64,000 nt of DNA from Sedimentitalea sp039941015. Its GTDB lineage: Bacteria > Pseudomonadota > Alphaproteobacteria > Rhodobacterales > Rhodobacteraceae. Within the stretch, counting starts at the first letter, position 1. The number at the start of each line of letters is the position of its first letter. A program made the position numbers and the translations under genes. The DNA is taken from the NCBI RefSeq assembly GCF_039941015.1, contig NZ_JBDVFI010000032.1. One strand, written 5' to 3'. The notes beneath the pieces are model-generated. The model had not been told where the DNA came from. It saw nothing but the letters and a program-made list of their open reading frames with translations, and made no database searches. Shown piece after piece: positions 27,115-36,573 of this stretch.

Positions 27115-28596
27115 ATGAAACCCATCTCCAGACTGGCCTTTGCCAGCGCCATGGCCCTTGCCGCATCTTTGGGCGCGGCGCAGGCGCAAACCAATCTGAC
27201 CGTTGCACTGCAACTTGAACCTCCTCATCTGGATCCGACCAGCGCCGCCGCAGGCGCCATCGATTCGGTGGTCTATTCCAACATTTTCGAAGGTCTGACG
27301 CGCTTTATGGGCGATGGTTCGATTGTGCCCGGTTTGGCCGAAAGCTGGGAAATCTCGGATGATGGGCTGGTCTATACGTTTCGGTTGCGGGACGGCGTGA
27401 CATTTCATGACGGTACGACGATGGACGCCGAAGACGTCAAGTTCAGCCTTGATCGCGCCCGTGCCGAAGACAGCGCCAATGCACAAAAGGCGCTGTTCAC
27501 GGCGATCTCCGAGGTGGAGGTCGTCGATCCGCTGACTGTCAAGATCACACTGAGCGAACCCAATGGCCTGTTCCTGTTTAACCTTGCCTGGGGTGACGCG
27601 GTGATCGTCGCGCCAGAGAGTATCGAGAACATCAAAACCAACCCGATCGGGACCGGCGCGTTCAAGTTCGTCGACTGGGTGCAGGGCGACAAGGTCGATG
27701 TTGCCAAGAACCCGGACTACTGGGGCACGCCGGCGGTGCTCGATACTGCGACGTTCAAGTTCATCAGCGATCCAACGGCGGCCTTTGCAGCGGTGATGGC
27801 CGAGGACGTGGACGTGTTTGCAGGCTTTCCGGCGCCTGAAAATCTGCCGCAGTTCGAAGCCGAGTCGCGCTTTCAGGTACTTGTCGGGTCGACCGAGGGC
27901 GAAACGATCCTTTCGACAAACAACAAGCAGCCACCTTTTGACGATATCAAGGTTCGTCAGGCACTGGCGCATGCAATCGACCGGCAGGCGATCATCGACG
28001 GCGCGATGTTCGGACTTGGCACGCCCATTGGCACCCATTTTGCCCCGCATCACCCTGCCTATGTCGACCTGACCGGTAATTCTGCCTTTGACCCGGAGAA
28101 GGCCAAAGCCTTGCTGGCCGAAGCAGGCCTTGCAGACGGGTTTGAGACCACCCTGCACCTGCCGCCACCGTCCTACGCACGACGCGGTGGCGAGATCGTC
28201 GCAGCGCAGTTGGCGGAGGTCGGGATCACCGCTGAAATCATCAACGTCGAATGGGCCCAATGGCTTGAAACGGTGTTTCGCGGCAAGAATTTCGGGTTGA
28301 CGATTATCAGCCATACCGAACCGATGGACATCGGTATCTATGCGCGTCCTGAGTATTACTTTCAGTATGACAATAAGGCGTTTCAGGATCTGATGGCCGA
28401 TTTGAACCGCACCACCGACGAAGCCAAGCGGACCGAGTTGCTGCAGCAGGCACAGACGATCCTCTCGGAGGATTACGTCAACGCGTATCTCTTTGAGCTG
28501 GCGTTTCCAACGGTTGCCAAGGCCGGAGTACAAGGCCTTTGGGTGAACGCACCGACACAGGCGACAGACCTGACGGCCGTAAGCTGGGCAGAGTAG
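27115..28596 (+). CDS. ABC transporter periplasmic substrate-binding protein, peptide/nickel type (SBP_bac_5)
   Basis: 493 residues with a signal peptide (about 1-24, AAQA-Q). Family text includes LAESWEISDDGLVYTFRLRDGVTFHDG, FSLDRAR, VKITLSEPNGLFLFNLA and KNPDYWG. It captures an oligopeptide or a similar ligand for the importer encoded downstream. The start has GGGAG 9 bp upstream. A strong hairpin follows the stop codon and may raise SBP levels above those of the permeases. It is the first gene of a four-gene operon. Confidence 0.95.
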   Translation: MKPISRLAFASAMALAASLGAAQAQTNLTVALQLEPPHLDPTSAAAGAIDSVVYSNIFEGLTRFMGDGSIVPGLAESWEISDDGLVYTFRLRDGVTFHDGTTMDAEDVKFSLDRARAEDSANAQKALFTAISEVEVVDPLTVKITLSEPNGLFLFNLAWGDAVIVAPESIENIKTNPIGTGAFKFVDWVQGDKVDVAKNPDYWGTPAVLDTATFKFISDPTAAFAAVMAEDVDVFAGFPAPENLPQFEAESRFQVLVGSTEGETILSTNNKQPPFDDIKVRQALAHAIDRQAIIDGAMFGLGTPIGTHFAPHHPAYVDLTGNSAFDPEKAKALLAEAGLADGFETTLHLPPPSYARRGGEIVAAQLAEVGITAEIINVEWAQWLETVFRGKNFGLTIISHTEPMDIGIYARPEYYFQYDNKAFQDLMADLNRTTDEAKRTELLQQAQTILSEDYVNAYLFELAFPTVAKAGVQGLWVNAPTQATDLTAVSWAE

Positions 28597-28611
28597 TCGC
28601 CATGACCCTGT

Positions 28612-28637
28612 CTGCGGCCCGACATTGTTGGCCGCAG
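28612..28637 (+). promoter_or_regulatory. Intercistronic hairpin after the SBP gene
   Basis: A perfect 8-bp stem CTGCGGCC (28612-28619) / GGCCGCAG (28630-28637) with a 10-nt loop, 16 bp after the SBP stop and without a T run. Such hairpins after binding-protein genes often stabilise the upstream mRNA or partly terminate, giving more SBP than membrane components. That role is inferred here. Confidence 0.6.
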
Positions 28638-28698
28638 GTTGCCCATCAACCCATCCGGTCGCTGGACCCGGTTGGGTCAACGGCCTAACCTGTCTGCA

Positions 28699-29646
28699 AT
28701 GCTGCGTTATTCACTCAAACGTCTGTTGTCGCTTCTGATCAGCCTGGCGGTTGCCTCGCTGGTCATATTCCTTGTGATCGAGGTTGCGCCGGGCGACCCG
28801 GCGAGTTTCATGCTGGGGATCAACGCACAGCCCGACACGGTTGCCGCGCTGCGCAGCGAACTGGGGCTGAATGTGCCAAAATGGGCGCGATATCTGAACT
28901 GGGTTGGTGGCATGCTCAGCGGGGATTTCGGCACGTCTTATACGTATCGCACCCCGGTTGCGGAAATGATTGCCGACCGGTTGTGGGTGTCTTTGCCGCT
29001 CGCGTTGTATGCGCTGACCATTTCAACGCTCATTGCATTTCCGGCGGGGATATATGCCGCAGCACGCCGGGGTGGCCCCGGTGATGTCGCGGTGATGGGC
29101 GCAACCCAACTGGGTGTTGCGATCCCGAATTTCTGGTTCGCGATGATGATGGTACTGGTTTTTGCCATTAATCTACGCTGGTTCAACGCGGGGGGCTTTG
29201 CCGGTTGGGACAAGGGTGTTTGGGTTGGACTGCACTCTCTGACACTGCCGGCGATTTCGCTGGCCCTGCCGCAAGCCGCGATTCTCGCGCGGGTGATGCG
29301 GTCGTCGTTGCTGGATATTCTGGGAGAGGATTTCATGCGCACAGCTCGCGCCAAGGGGCTGAGCCGGCGGCAGACTCTGTGGCGGCATGGGGTGCGCAAC
29401 GCTTTGATCCCGGTCCTGACGATCATTGGCCTGCAATTCTCGTTCTTGCTGGCCGGCGCGATCATCATCGAACAGGTGTTCTACCTGCCGGGGCTGGGGC
29501 GTCTGGTGTTTCAGGCGATCAGTTCCCGCGATCTGATCGTGGTTGAAAGCGTGGTGATGTTATTGGTGTTTTCTGTCATCACCGTGAATTTTCTGGTCGA
29601 TCTCGCCTATGCGCTGGTCGATCCCCGGCTGAGGGCGCGTACATGA
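28699..29646 (+). CDS. ABC transporter permease, DppB/OppB type
   Basis: 315 residues from the ATG at 28699, where the hydrophobic N-terminus LRYSLKRLLSLLISLAVA begins; an in-frame upstream ATG adds a polar stretch that overlaps the intercistronic hairpin region. Six membrane segments are likely. The EAA-like coupling loop is LLDILGEDFMRTARAKGLS. It forms half of the inner-membrane channel with the next gene and overlaps it by ATGA. Confidence 0.93.
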   Translation: MLRYSLKRLLSLLISLAVASLVIFLVIEVAPGDPASFMLGINAQPDTVAALRSELGLNVPKWARYLNWVGGMLSGDFGTSYTYRTPVAEMIADRLWVSLPLALYALTISTLIAFPAGIYAAARRGGPGDVAVMGATQLGVAIPNFWFAMMMVLVFAINLRWFNAGGFAGWDKGVWVGLHSLTLPAISLALPQAAILARVMRSSLLDILGEDFMRTARAKGLSRRQTLWRHGVRNALIPVLTIIGLQFSFLLAGAIIIEQVFYLPGLGRLVFQAISSRDLIVVESVVMLLVFSVITVNFLVDLAYALVDPRLRART

Positions 29647-30458
29647 CGCGGAACCTGATCCTTGGGGTAATTCTGTCCTCGCTGGTCCTGCTGATGGCTT
29701 TGGTTTCCTTTGTCTGGACGCCATATGGTCACGCCGCGATGAACATCCCGGCCAAGTTGCAAACCCCCAACGCCGCCCATTGGCTTGGAACGGATCATTT
29801 CGGGCGCGATATCTTCAGCATGATCATGGTCGGCGCGCGCACCTCTATCGCCGTAGCGCTGGTTGCTGTCGGGATAGGTATGGTGCTTGGCGTGCCGCTT
29901 GGCCTTGCCGCGGCCGCGCGCAAGGGCAGTTGGCTGGACGAGGTTATTATGCGGGGAAACGACCTTGTTTTTGCCTTTCCGAGCCTTGTCATCGCAATCC
30001 TGATCACAGCAGTTTTCGGGGCCGGGGCGGTCAATGCGATCATCGCCATCGGCATTTTCAATATCCCGGTGTTTGCCCGGATCACGCGGGGTGCGGCACT
30101 GTCCCTGTGGGAGCGTGATTTTATTCTTGCCGCCCGCGTCGCGGGCAAATCTGGGGCGCGGATCTCGTTTGAACACATTCTTCCGAATGTCACTAACCTG
30201 TTGATCGTGCAGGGGACCATTCAATTCAGCCTAGGGATATTGGCCGAGGCTGGCCTGTCGTATGTCGGCCTTGGTGCGCAACCGCCGACGCCCAGCTGGG
30301 GGCGGATGCTGGCGGATGCGCAAACCATGGTCAGCATCGCACCGCATTTGGCGTTGGTGCCGGGCATCGCCATCGTGCTCACCGTTTTGGGTCTGAACCT
30401 GATGGGTGACGGGCTACGCGACTATCTTGACCCCCGCCTGCGGATCAGCCGCGCATGA
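29643..30458 (+). CDS. ABC transporter permease, DppC/OppC type
   Basis: 271 residues. The N-terminal membrane segment is followed by the DppC signature HWLGTDHFGRDIFSMIMVGARTS, then about five more segments and the coupling loop WERDFILAARVAGKSG. It ends GDGLRDYLDPRLR as usual for the family. It pairs with the DppB-type protein and overlaps both neighbours by ATGA. Confidence 0.94.
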   Translation: MTRNLILGVILSSLVLLMALVSFVWTPYGHAAMNIPAKLQTPNAAHWLGTDHFGRDIFSMIMVGARTSIAVALVAVGIGMVLGVPLGLAAAARKGSWLDEVIMRGNDLVFAFPSLVIAILITAVFGAGAVNAIIAIGIFNIPVFARITRGAALSLWERDFILAARVAGKSGARISFEHILPNVTNLLIVQGTIQFSLGILAEAGLSYVGLGAQPPTPSWGRMLADAQTMVSIAPHLALVPGIAIVLTVLGLNLMGDGLRDYLDPRLRISRA

Positions 30459-32077
30459 GCTTGCTTGCGATTGATAACCTGTCACTGGCTCTTCACAAGA
30501 CAGAGATCCTGAAGGGCGTATCATTGACTGTCGACCCCGGAGAGATCGTCGCCGTTACTGGTGAAAGCGGGTCGGGAAAGTCGATGACAGCACTGGCCGT
30601 GATGGGGCTCTTGCCAATGGGCGCACGTGTCAACGGGGCAATCGACCTCGAAGACACCGCAATTCTCAGCAGTTCCGAGGCCGAGATGTGCACATTACGC
30701 GGCAGCGCCGTCGGCATGGTGTTTCAGGAACCAATGACCGCGCTGAACCCGGTCAAGACGATTGGGGATCAGGTTGCGGAAACCATCCTTGTGCACAAGG
30801 CGATGTCGCCTGATGCCGCGAGAACGCGTGCGCGCGAGATGCTTGATCGTGTGGGTTTGCCTGTCGAGCGGTTCCCGCTGTCACGCTATCCGCATGAATT
30901 GTCCGGCGGTCAGCGTCAACGCGTGGTGATTGCAATGGCCATCGCGCTACGGCCCCGGCTGCTGATCGCCGACGAACCGACCACTGCGCTGGATGTGACG
31001 ACGCAGGCGCAGATCCTCGATCTGTTGAAATCACTGGTCGCCGATTTTGGCATGGGTCTTCTGATGATCACGCATGATCTGGCGGTGGTTGCAGACATGG
31101 CCGACCGCATCGTGGTGATGCGTCACGGCGAAGTCGTCGAGACCGGGCCGACGGATGATTTGCTGGCGAACATGCGGCACCCCTACACGAAAATGCTGTT
31201 TGAGGCGTCGTCGCACAAGGTGGTCCTGCCTGACGCGCCTGCACCAGTGCCGCTTTTGCAGGTCAAGAACGTGGTGCGGGATTACCGTTTGCCTCGTACC
31301 CGGCTCTTTGCCGATCCCGGCCACTTTCGCGCGGTTGATGACGCCAGCTTTACGCTGAATCGGGGAGAGCGGCTGGGTCTGGTCGGGGAAAGCGGTTGCG
31401 GCAAGTCGACGCTGACACGAGCCATTCTGGGGTTGGAACAGGTGCAATCGGGGCAGATCCTGCTGGATGGTGCGCCGGTTTTTGCAGGCAACGCGCCGAA
31501 TATCGTGGTCCGGCGCAAGATGCAGGTGGTGTTTCAGGACCCGTTCGGGTCGTTCAATCCGCGTCACCGGGTCGACAGGCTAGTCACCGAACCGTTCCAC
31601 CTGCTCGACGATCCTCCGCGCGGCACCAAGCGTCAGGATGCGATTGCCGAGGCGCTGACGGCGGTTGGTTTGCAACCGGACGACGCGCAGAAATACATCC
31701 ACGAGTTTTCCGGCGGCCAGCGCCAGCGGATTGCGATCGCCCGCGCCCTGATCATCCGGCCAGAACTGATCTTGTTTGACGAGGCGGTCAGCGCACTTGA
31801 TGTGTCGGTCCGGGCCCAGATACTTGATCTTTTGGCAGAGCTTTGTGCGGCCTATGATCTGACTTATCTGTTCATCAGCCATGACCTGAGCGTCGTGCGC
31901 ACTGTCACTGACCGCGTGTTGGTGATGCAGGCGGGGCAGATCATCGAGCAGGGCGATACCGAGGCCGTGTTCACCGACCCGCAACACCCTTATACAAAAT
32001 CACTGATCGCCGCTGCACCGGTATTGCCGGACTTGGGCAGGGAATATTCGGCAGTTGATACACCAAACATAACGTGA
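30455..32077 (+). CDS. Dipeptide-type ABC transporter, fused double ATPase
   Basis: 540 residues with two complete ABC domains. Domain 1 has Walker A GESGSGKS (36-43), signature LSGGQRQRV and Walker B LLIADEPTTALD. Domain 2 has GESGCGKST, FSGGQRQRIAIARAL and LILFDEAVSALD. Each has a His switch (ITHDLAVV, ISHDLSVV). This equals DppD and DppF joined in one chain, as in E. coli GsiA/YejF. Gene order SBP-permease-permease-ATPase makes the importer complete. The next gene (pncB) is convergent 42 bp away. Confidence 0.95.
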   Translation: MSLLAIDNLSLALHKTEILKGVSLTVDPGEIVAVTGESGSGKSMTALAVMGLLPMGARVNGAIDLEDTAILSSSEAEMCTLRGSAVGMVFQEPMTALNPVKTIGDQVAETILVHKAMSPDAARTRAREMLDRVGLPVERFPLSRYPHELSGGQRQRVVIAMAIALRPRLLIADEPTTALDVTTQAQILDLLKSLVADFGMGLLMITHDLAVVADMADRIVVMRHGEVVETGPTDDLLANMRHPYTKMLFEASSHKVVLPDAPAPVPLLQVKNVVRDYRLPRTRLFADPGHFRAVDDASFTLNRGERLGLVGESGCGKSTLTRAILGLEQVQSGQILLDGAPVFAGNAPNIVVRRKMQVVFQDPFGSFNPRHRVDRLVTEPFHLLDDPPRGTKRQDAIAEALTAVGLQPDDAQKYIHEFSGGQRQRIAIARALIIRPELILFDEAVSALDVSVRAQILDLLAELCAAYDLTYLFISHDLSVVRTVTDRVLVMQAGQIIEQGDTEAVFTDPQHPYTKSLIAAAPVLPDLGREYSAVDTPNIT

Positions 32078-32119
32078 GCGCCTCTTTGGCCTCCCATGCG
32101 CCAAAACCGATCACAGGGA

Positions 32120-33412
32120 TTAGACCAACACCTCGAGTCGTTCCTGATCGCCCACTCCGAAAACACGTTTGTAGCGTTCGATCTCGTCGGCAGGACCCAT
32201 GGCTTTTTCAGGGTTGTCCGACAGCTTGACCGTTGGGCGCCCGTTCGCAGCTACTGCCTTGCAAACAAGGGAGAATGGAGCCAGCGCATCATCGGGGACC
32301 AGCCCGCGGAAATCATTGGTCAGCAAGGTGCCCCAGCCGAACGAGGCGTTGGTTTCACCTGCGAACTCGCGGGAAAGTTCGATGATCTTCTCAACGTCCA
32401 GCCCATCCGAAAAGATCACCCGCTTTTGCTTGGGGTCCTCTCCACGCGATTTCCACCAGTCGATAGCAATGCGGGCGGCGGCGGCGGGGTCACCGCTGTC
32501 GATCCGAATGCCGGTCCACCCGGCGAGCCAGTCAGGCGCATTGTCCAGAAACCCTTGCGTGCCATAGGTATCCGGAAGGATGATGCGCAGATTGCCTTCA
32601 TGTTCTTCGTGCCAATCGGACAGAACGTCATAAGGTGCGCGCGCCAAGGCGGCATCGTCCTCGGCCAGCGCGGCATAGACCATCGGCAACTCATGGGCAT
32701 TGGTCCCGATCGCCTCGACCTCGCGCCGCATGGCGATCAGGCAATTTGACGTGCCGGTGAACTTCTTGCCCAACCCTTCCATCATCGCCTGCACACACCA
32801 ATCCTGCCAGAGAAAGGAATGCCTACGGCGGGTGCCGAAATCGGCAATTCCCAAGGGTTCCACATCGCGCAGGCGCTCGATCTTCTCCCAAACGCGGGTC
32901 ATCGCCTGGGCGTAGAGCACCTGCAGTTCAAACCGCCCCATCCCATCAAGTACCGCGCGGCCGCGCAGTTCCATCAACACCGCCAATGCCGGAATTTCCC
33001 ACAGCATGACCTCGGGCCAGCTGCCTTCAAAGGTCAATTCGTACTGATCGCCGCGGCGCTCCAGATGGTAGGCAGGCAGGCGCAGGTTCTCGAACCACTC
33101 CATGAAATCTGAGCGGAACATCTGGCGCTTGCCATAGAACGTGTTGCCGCGCAGCCATGTACTTTCCCCCCGGCTCAGGCTGAGCGAACGAATGTGGTCC
33201 AACTGCTCGCGCAGTTCCCCTTCGTCGATCAGGTCCGCGAGGGGTATGCGGGTGGTGCGGTTGATCAGTGAAAACGCCACTTCGGTATCGGGCTTGTTGC
33301 GGAACACCGACTGGCACATCAACAGCTTGTAGAAATCGGTGTCGATCAGCGACCGTACAATGGGGTCGATCTTCCACTTGTGGTTATAGACGCGCGTCGC
33401 GATGTCGACCAT
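32120..33412 (-). CDS. pncB: Nicotinate phosphoribosyltransferase
   Basis: 430 residues. It starts MVDIATRVYNHKWKIDPIVRSLIDTDFYK, includes DFGTRRRHSFLWQD (with the phosphorylated His of the family) and RIDSGDP, and ends after KLSDNPEKAMGP. It makes nicotinate mononucleotide from nicotinate and PRPP in NAD salvage. No riboswitch or operator was recognised upstream. The following 650 bp to the left of the TPR gene has no convincing conserved gene. Confidence 0.96.
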   Translation of the reverse strand: MVDIATRVYNHKWKIDPIVRSLIDTDFYKLLMCQSVFRNKPDTEVAFSLINRTTRIPLADLIDEGELREQLDHIRSLSLSRGESTWLRGNTFYGKRQMFRSDFMEWFENLRLPAYHLERRGDQYELTFEGSWPEVMLWEIPALAVLMELRGRAVLDGMGRFELQVLYAQAMTRVWEKIERLRDVEPLGIADFGTRRRHSFLWQDWCVQAMMEGLGKKFTGTSNCLIAMRREVEAIGTNAHELPMVYAALAEDDAALARAPYDVLSDWHEEHEGNLRIILPDTYGTQGFLDNAPDWLAGWTGIRIDSGDPAAAARIAIDWWKSRGEDPKQKRVIFSDGLDVEKIIELSREFAGETNASFGWGTLLTNDFRGLVPDDALAPFSLVCKAVAANGRPTVKLSDNPEKAMGPADEIERYKRVFGVGDQERLEVLV

Positions 33413-33610
33413 GTGCGGTTCTCCTACTGCCTGACACTTCTGCCAACCCTAGACTTGAGGGGCAAGCCCTTGGCGGAAAGAACATTTGGGCCTTTGGATG
33501 AAATACTCAACGCCGCTGTTGTGCAGCTAGGACGGCGGAGGAACTTGTTTTTCGAAACAGAATTGTTTGAAGAAATTCGAACAGCAGCGGCGCGTTTGAT
33601 TTCTGCAGGC

Positions 33611-33832
33611 ATGCCAACTGGAGACCTTAGTGATCTTGACGAATGCAAAGAGGGAAACGAAAACAACGAGGACGATGAAGGCAACGAAGGTAATGAGGGC
33701 AAAGAGAGTGACGAATGCGATGAGGGTTGGAATTTCCCGACCGCGGCTGCTGCCAGTGCCGAGTGTGGTGGATATGCCTGTGGTGTCGATGCGCCCACAG
33801 ATCTCGAGACCTCATGCGGCGCTGATTCCTGA
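33611..33832 (+). CDS. Possible small acidic Cys-containing protein with XXE repeat
   Basis: A 73-residue reading from the ATG at 33611 to the stop at 33832; the frame stays open further upstream (to 33380). It has nine consecutive three-residue units ending in Glu (CKE, GNE, NNE, DDE, GNE, GNE, GKE, SDE, CDE), then an Ala-rich stretch and cysteines spaced through AECGGYACGV. Glu, Asn and Gly codons vary at the third base, which fits a translated repeat but is not proof. No Shine-Dalgarno sequence precedes the ATG. I do not recognise it; it may be spurious or a remnant. Confidence 0.25.
   Translation: MPTGDLSDLDECKEGNENNEDDEGNEGNEGKESDECDEGWNFPTAAAASAECGGYACGVDAPTDLETSCGADS
33644..33724 (+). 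repeat. Nine imperfect 9-bp tandem units
   Basis: 81 bp of purine-rich units, roughly RRYRAYGAR, each ending GAA or GAG in one frame. On the opposite strand the same DNA reads as a Ser/Pro/Leu-rich low-complexity stretch, which is why two overlapping open frames exist here. Confidence 0.6.
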
Positions 33833-33965
33833 GCACTTGATGCCAATGGCGGCGAAGCTCTTGACCTTGACGAAGCCATCATTGGAGGGGAGCTGCTCGG
33901 CGGCCTAGACGTTGCTCCCGGCGTCTTGTGAACTGCCTTACACATAGGTGTAGGGTGTTTAAGCT

Positions 33966-33999
33966 ACAGAAAAGAACCTCCCCGAACACGGGGAGGTTC
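33966..33999 (-). terminator. Intrinsic terminator of the TPR lipoprotein gene
   Basis: A perfect 10-bp stem (33974-33983 with 33990-33999; AACCTCCCC/GGGGAGGTT core) with a 6-nt loop. On the minus strand it is followed by TTTTCTG. It lies about 60 bp past the TPR gene stop. The plus-strand side lacks a T run, so it is oriented for the minus-strand gene. Confidence 0.8.
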
Positions 34000-34059
34000 A
34001 AATAAAATGCCAAACGAGAGTGATGAACCCAGGTGGTTCCGGTAACGCTGAGGTTCCGG

Positions 34060-36537
34060 TTACTCGCTGGCTGCCGGTTGGCTCAATTGCTGGATCGCGC
34101 TGTCAACCTCTGCCGAGAACGCGGGCGGGTTTTCCGCGTTGATCATTGCCTTCACCTTCTGGAACTGTCCCAGAGCTTCCTCGGTCATCTCAAGCGCTGC
34201 CAGATTGGCTGCCAAGTGGTATTGCACTGTCACATCCCCCGGCAACCCTGCGGCGGCGGCTCTCAGGTGTTCCAGCGCGGCTTCGTGGTTGCCTCGGCGG
34301 TGGCTGATCCAACCAAAGGTATCCTGAAATGCCGGGACGTCGCTTTCGCGAAGGCGGCGCGACACGGTATAGGCGCGCTGTAGGCTTTCTTCATCCCCGC
34401 GATGGGTTGCGAGCAGGCTTGCAAGGTTGTTGGCAACGATCAGCGAGTTAGAATTCTCAACATACATGGCTTCATAGATTTCGATCGCGGCATCCAGATC
34501 GCCAGCGCGCTCAAGCTCGCCTGCCTTGGCCCACAACAAGGTGCCGTTTGTCGGAAGCGCCGCAAGGGCTTCGTCAAGAACGGCGTTGGCAGCATCCAAG
34601 TCGCCGGCCTGTTGCTTCATACGGTACAGTGCGATCCAGACATTGGCGTATTGTGGATTTTCGGCGAGCAACGCGCGAAACTGTTCTTCGGCTTCTGCGG
34701 TTTCTCCTGCCTCGGCAAGGAAACCGCCTTTCATAAAGCGCAGGGTCGCATCGTCTGGGCTTTCGGCCAGCAAATCGTTCAGATACGTTTCTGCCGCTTC
34801 CGGACCGTCCGTTTCCAGCCGGCTCCGAAGCAATGCATACTGTGCGCTTTTGCCCAATGCCGCATCATTTTCCAAGCCTTCGAGCAAGGTTGTCAGTTCC
34901 TCGGAGCGATCCTGACCGGTCAATTTACGCGCTGTCAGTTCGGTTGCCTGACGTCGTGCGTTCGGATCATCCAGAGCATTGAGAGCCGCGATAACATCGT
35001 CGGTTCGCGACCAGTCTTCCATCCTAGTGTAGACGTCTCCGAGTGCAGCCAGAAGTGCAGGGTTTTGTGGGGCAAGCCGGAGTGCATCGATCAGGATACC
35101 TTCTGCTGCCAGCAGATTATCGTCGTCGGCAAGGGAGCTGGCATAGCGCAGAGATTCGACGGGTGCCTTTCCGGATGCCTGAACGGCGAGCGCAAGCATT
35201 TCGGAGCGCAGATCCTGATTGCCCTCCCGCTCGTAGGCGCGGGCCATCAGCGACATGATGTCGGCGTCATCGGGTGAATCGTTCAGCGCATCCCGCAGCA
35301 TAGCAATCGCATCCGCGGTTTCGTCGTCGTCGATCAGCCAGTTGGCCTTGAGCTTGACGGCGTCGGGCTGGGCGGGGTCTTCGGCCAAGACTTTTTCCAC
35401 CAATGCGCGGGCACCGACGGCGTTGTCCTGCTGAAACAGCATCCGGGCAAGATCAACTTCAAAGCTGCGCGTCAGATCGTTTCGTTCTGCATCCGCGGTC
35501 AGTTCCTCCATTTCGGCGATACCGGCATCGGTTTCACCCATCTGGAAATTCAACTTGGCGCGCATGGACCGAAAGTTGGCATCATCCGCAAGACCTGCTG
35601 CGAGTTGCTTTTCAACCTCTGCCAGTGCAGCCTCTTGTCCGCGCATCTGCTCCAGAAAGCTGATGAGAAACACGCGATCTTCGGGGCTGGCTCCTTCGCG
35701 TTCGGCCTCTGAGCGAATGAACGTTTCTGCTTCGTCAAGTTTTTGCTGATTGATCAGAAAACGCACCAGTGTCTGTTTGTACGCGCCGCGTTCTTGCGGG
35801 AAACGATCCATGAGGTCGCGCAGCTGGGCCTCGATACCTTTCAGATCGCCAACCTGCTGGAGGATGCCAAGGCGAATGCCGTATAGATCCTTTTGATCCG
35901 GGTCGATCGCCAAACCATCGTCGATTGCATCAAGCGCCGCATACCATTCCTGTTTGCGCAGCAGGTTGTCGATCAGGATATTGCGTGCATTCTTGAGGCT
36001 GCTGTCTTCGGTGATCAGGGCTTGTGCCTTTACGATCGCTGCCTGTTGGGCGTCGTCTTCGCGCGCCTGTACGGCGTTGAAATAGGCAACGGCGTTTTCG
36101 ATGGAGAGCAGTTTGATGTCATCGGGGGCAAGGGCAAGTGCCTTGGCCACGTGACTTTCCGCGTCAGACCAGTTCTGCGTGGATGCAGCGATTTCTGCCA
36201 GCGCACGCTGGCCCTCGAGATTTTCGGGATATTGCTCGACCAGACGAAGGTATTCACCATAGGCGTCCGGGATATGGCCGTGTTCATACAGCGTGCGAGC
36301 ATAGGTTTCGCGCGCACCTTCGTGGGTGCCGTTCAACTGAAATACGTTGCGGAATTCGATCAGGGCGCGCTCGACATCACCTTCTTCAAGCAGCGACAGA
36401 GCGGATTGATAGTGCGACTCGGCGCGTTCCTCGGATGTATCACATGCCGCTGCAAAGCTAAGTCCCGCCGATAGAAGTATAGCGAGGCCAACGCGACCCG
36501 TGCGCGTACGCACGCGATTATTCCGAACATTCTGCAC
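34060..36537 (-). CDS. TPR-repeat lipoprotein, PEP-CTERM system PrsT-like
   Basis: 825 residues. The N-terminus is a basic region, a hydrophobic stretch and a lipobox FAAAC with C32 as the lipidated Cys. The rest is TPR-like helical repeats from end to end (HYQSALSLLEEGDVERALIEF, ETYARTLYEHG, SLMARAYEREG, ALLAALGDVYTRMEDW and others). Length, lipobox and repeat content match the PrsT family found with exosortase/PEP-CTERM exopolysaccharide loci. The nearby VPLPA-type sorting protein, sugar transferase and ExeA-like ATPase support this. It likely sits at the periplasmic face of a membrane in polymer export. Its own terminator follows; the sugar transferase gene lies 36 bp upstream on the same strand. 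Confidence 0.85.
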   Translation of the reverse strand: MQNVRNNRVRTRTGRVGLAILLSAGLSFAAACDTSEERAESHYQSALSLLEEGDVERALIEFRNVFQLNGTHEGARETYARTLYEHGHIPDAYGEYLRLVEQYPENLEGQRALAEIAASTQNWSDAESHVAKALALAPDDIKLLSIENAVAYFNAVQAREDDAQQAAIVKAQALITEDSSLKNARNILIDNLLRKQEWYAALDAIDDGLAIDPDQKDLYGIRLGILQQVGDLKGIEAQLRDLMDRFPQERGAYKQTLVRFLINQQKLDEAETFIRSEAEREGASPEDRVFLISFLEQMRGQEAALAEVEKQLAAGLADDANFRSMRAKLNFQMGETDAGIAEMEELTADAERNDLTRSFEVDLARMLFQQDNAVGARALVEKVLAEDPAQPDAVKLKANWLIDDDETADAIAMLRDALNDSPDDADIMSLMARAYEREGNQDLRSEMLALAVQASGKAPVESLRYASSLADDDNLLAAEGILIDALRLAPQNPALLAALGDVYTRMEDWSRTDDVIAALNALDDPNARRQATELTARKLTGQDRSEELTTLLEGLENDAALGKSAQYALLRSRLETDGPEAAETYLNDLLAESPDDATLRFMKGGFLAEAGETAEAEEQFRALLAENPQYANVWIALYRMKQQAGDLDAANAVLDEALAALPTNGTLLWAKAGELERAGDLDAAIEIYEAMYVENSNSLIVANNLASLLATHRGDEESLQRAYTVSRRLRESDVPAFQDTFGWISHRRGNHEAALEHLRAAAAGLPGDVTVQYHLAANLAALEMTEEALGQFQKVKAMINAENPPAFSAEVDSAIQQLSQPAASE

Positions 36538-36573
36538 TCTACTAAACCCCGGGTTGTTGTGGTTACCGCAGAA

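Larger units (their letters stand above)
33413..34059. other. 647-bp gap with weak coding signal
   Basis: The stretch between divergent pncB and the TPR gene's 3' end. It holds the pncB promoter region (not resolved), a Glu-rich repeat ORF, and a terminator for the TPR gene near its right end. The region from about 33840 to 33960 shows nothing recognisable. Base use is less even than in flanking genes, especially the purine-rich repeat. It could contain a decayed gene. Confidence 0.5.

Noticed and set aside
27094..28680. Long minus-strand open frame of about 528 codons opposite the SBP gene
   Set aside because: It mirrors the SBP codons, has no domain-like text or ribosome-binding site, and the plus-strand gene is unambiguous.
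33424..33945. Minus-strand Ser/Pro-rich open frame of 173 codons
   Set aside because: Low complexity produced by the complement of the XXE repeat; no ribosome-binding site or homologous features.
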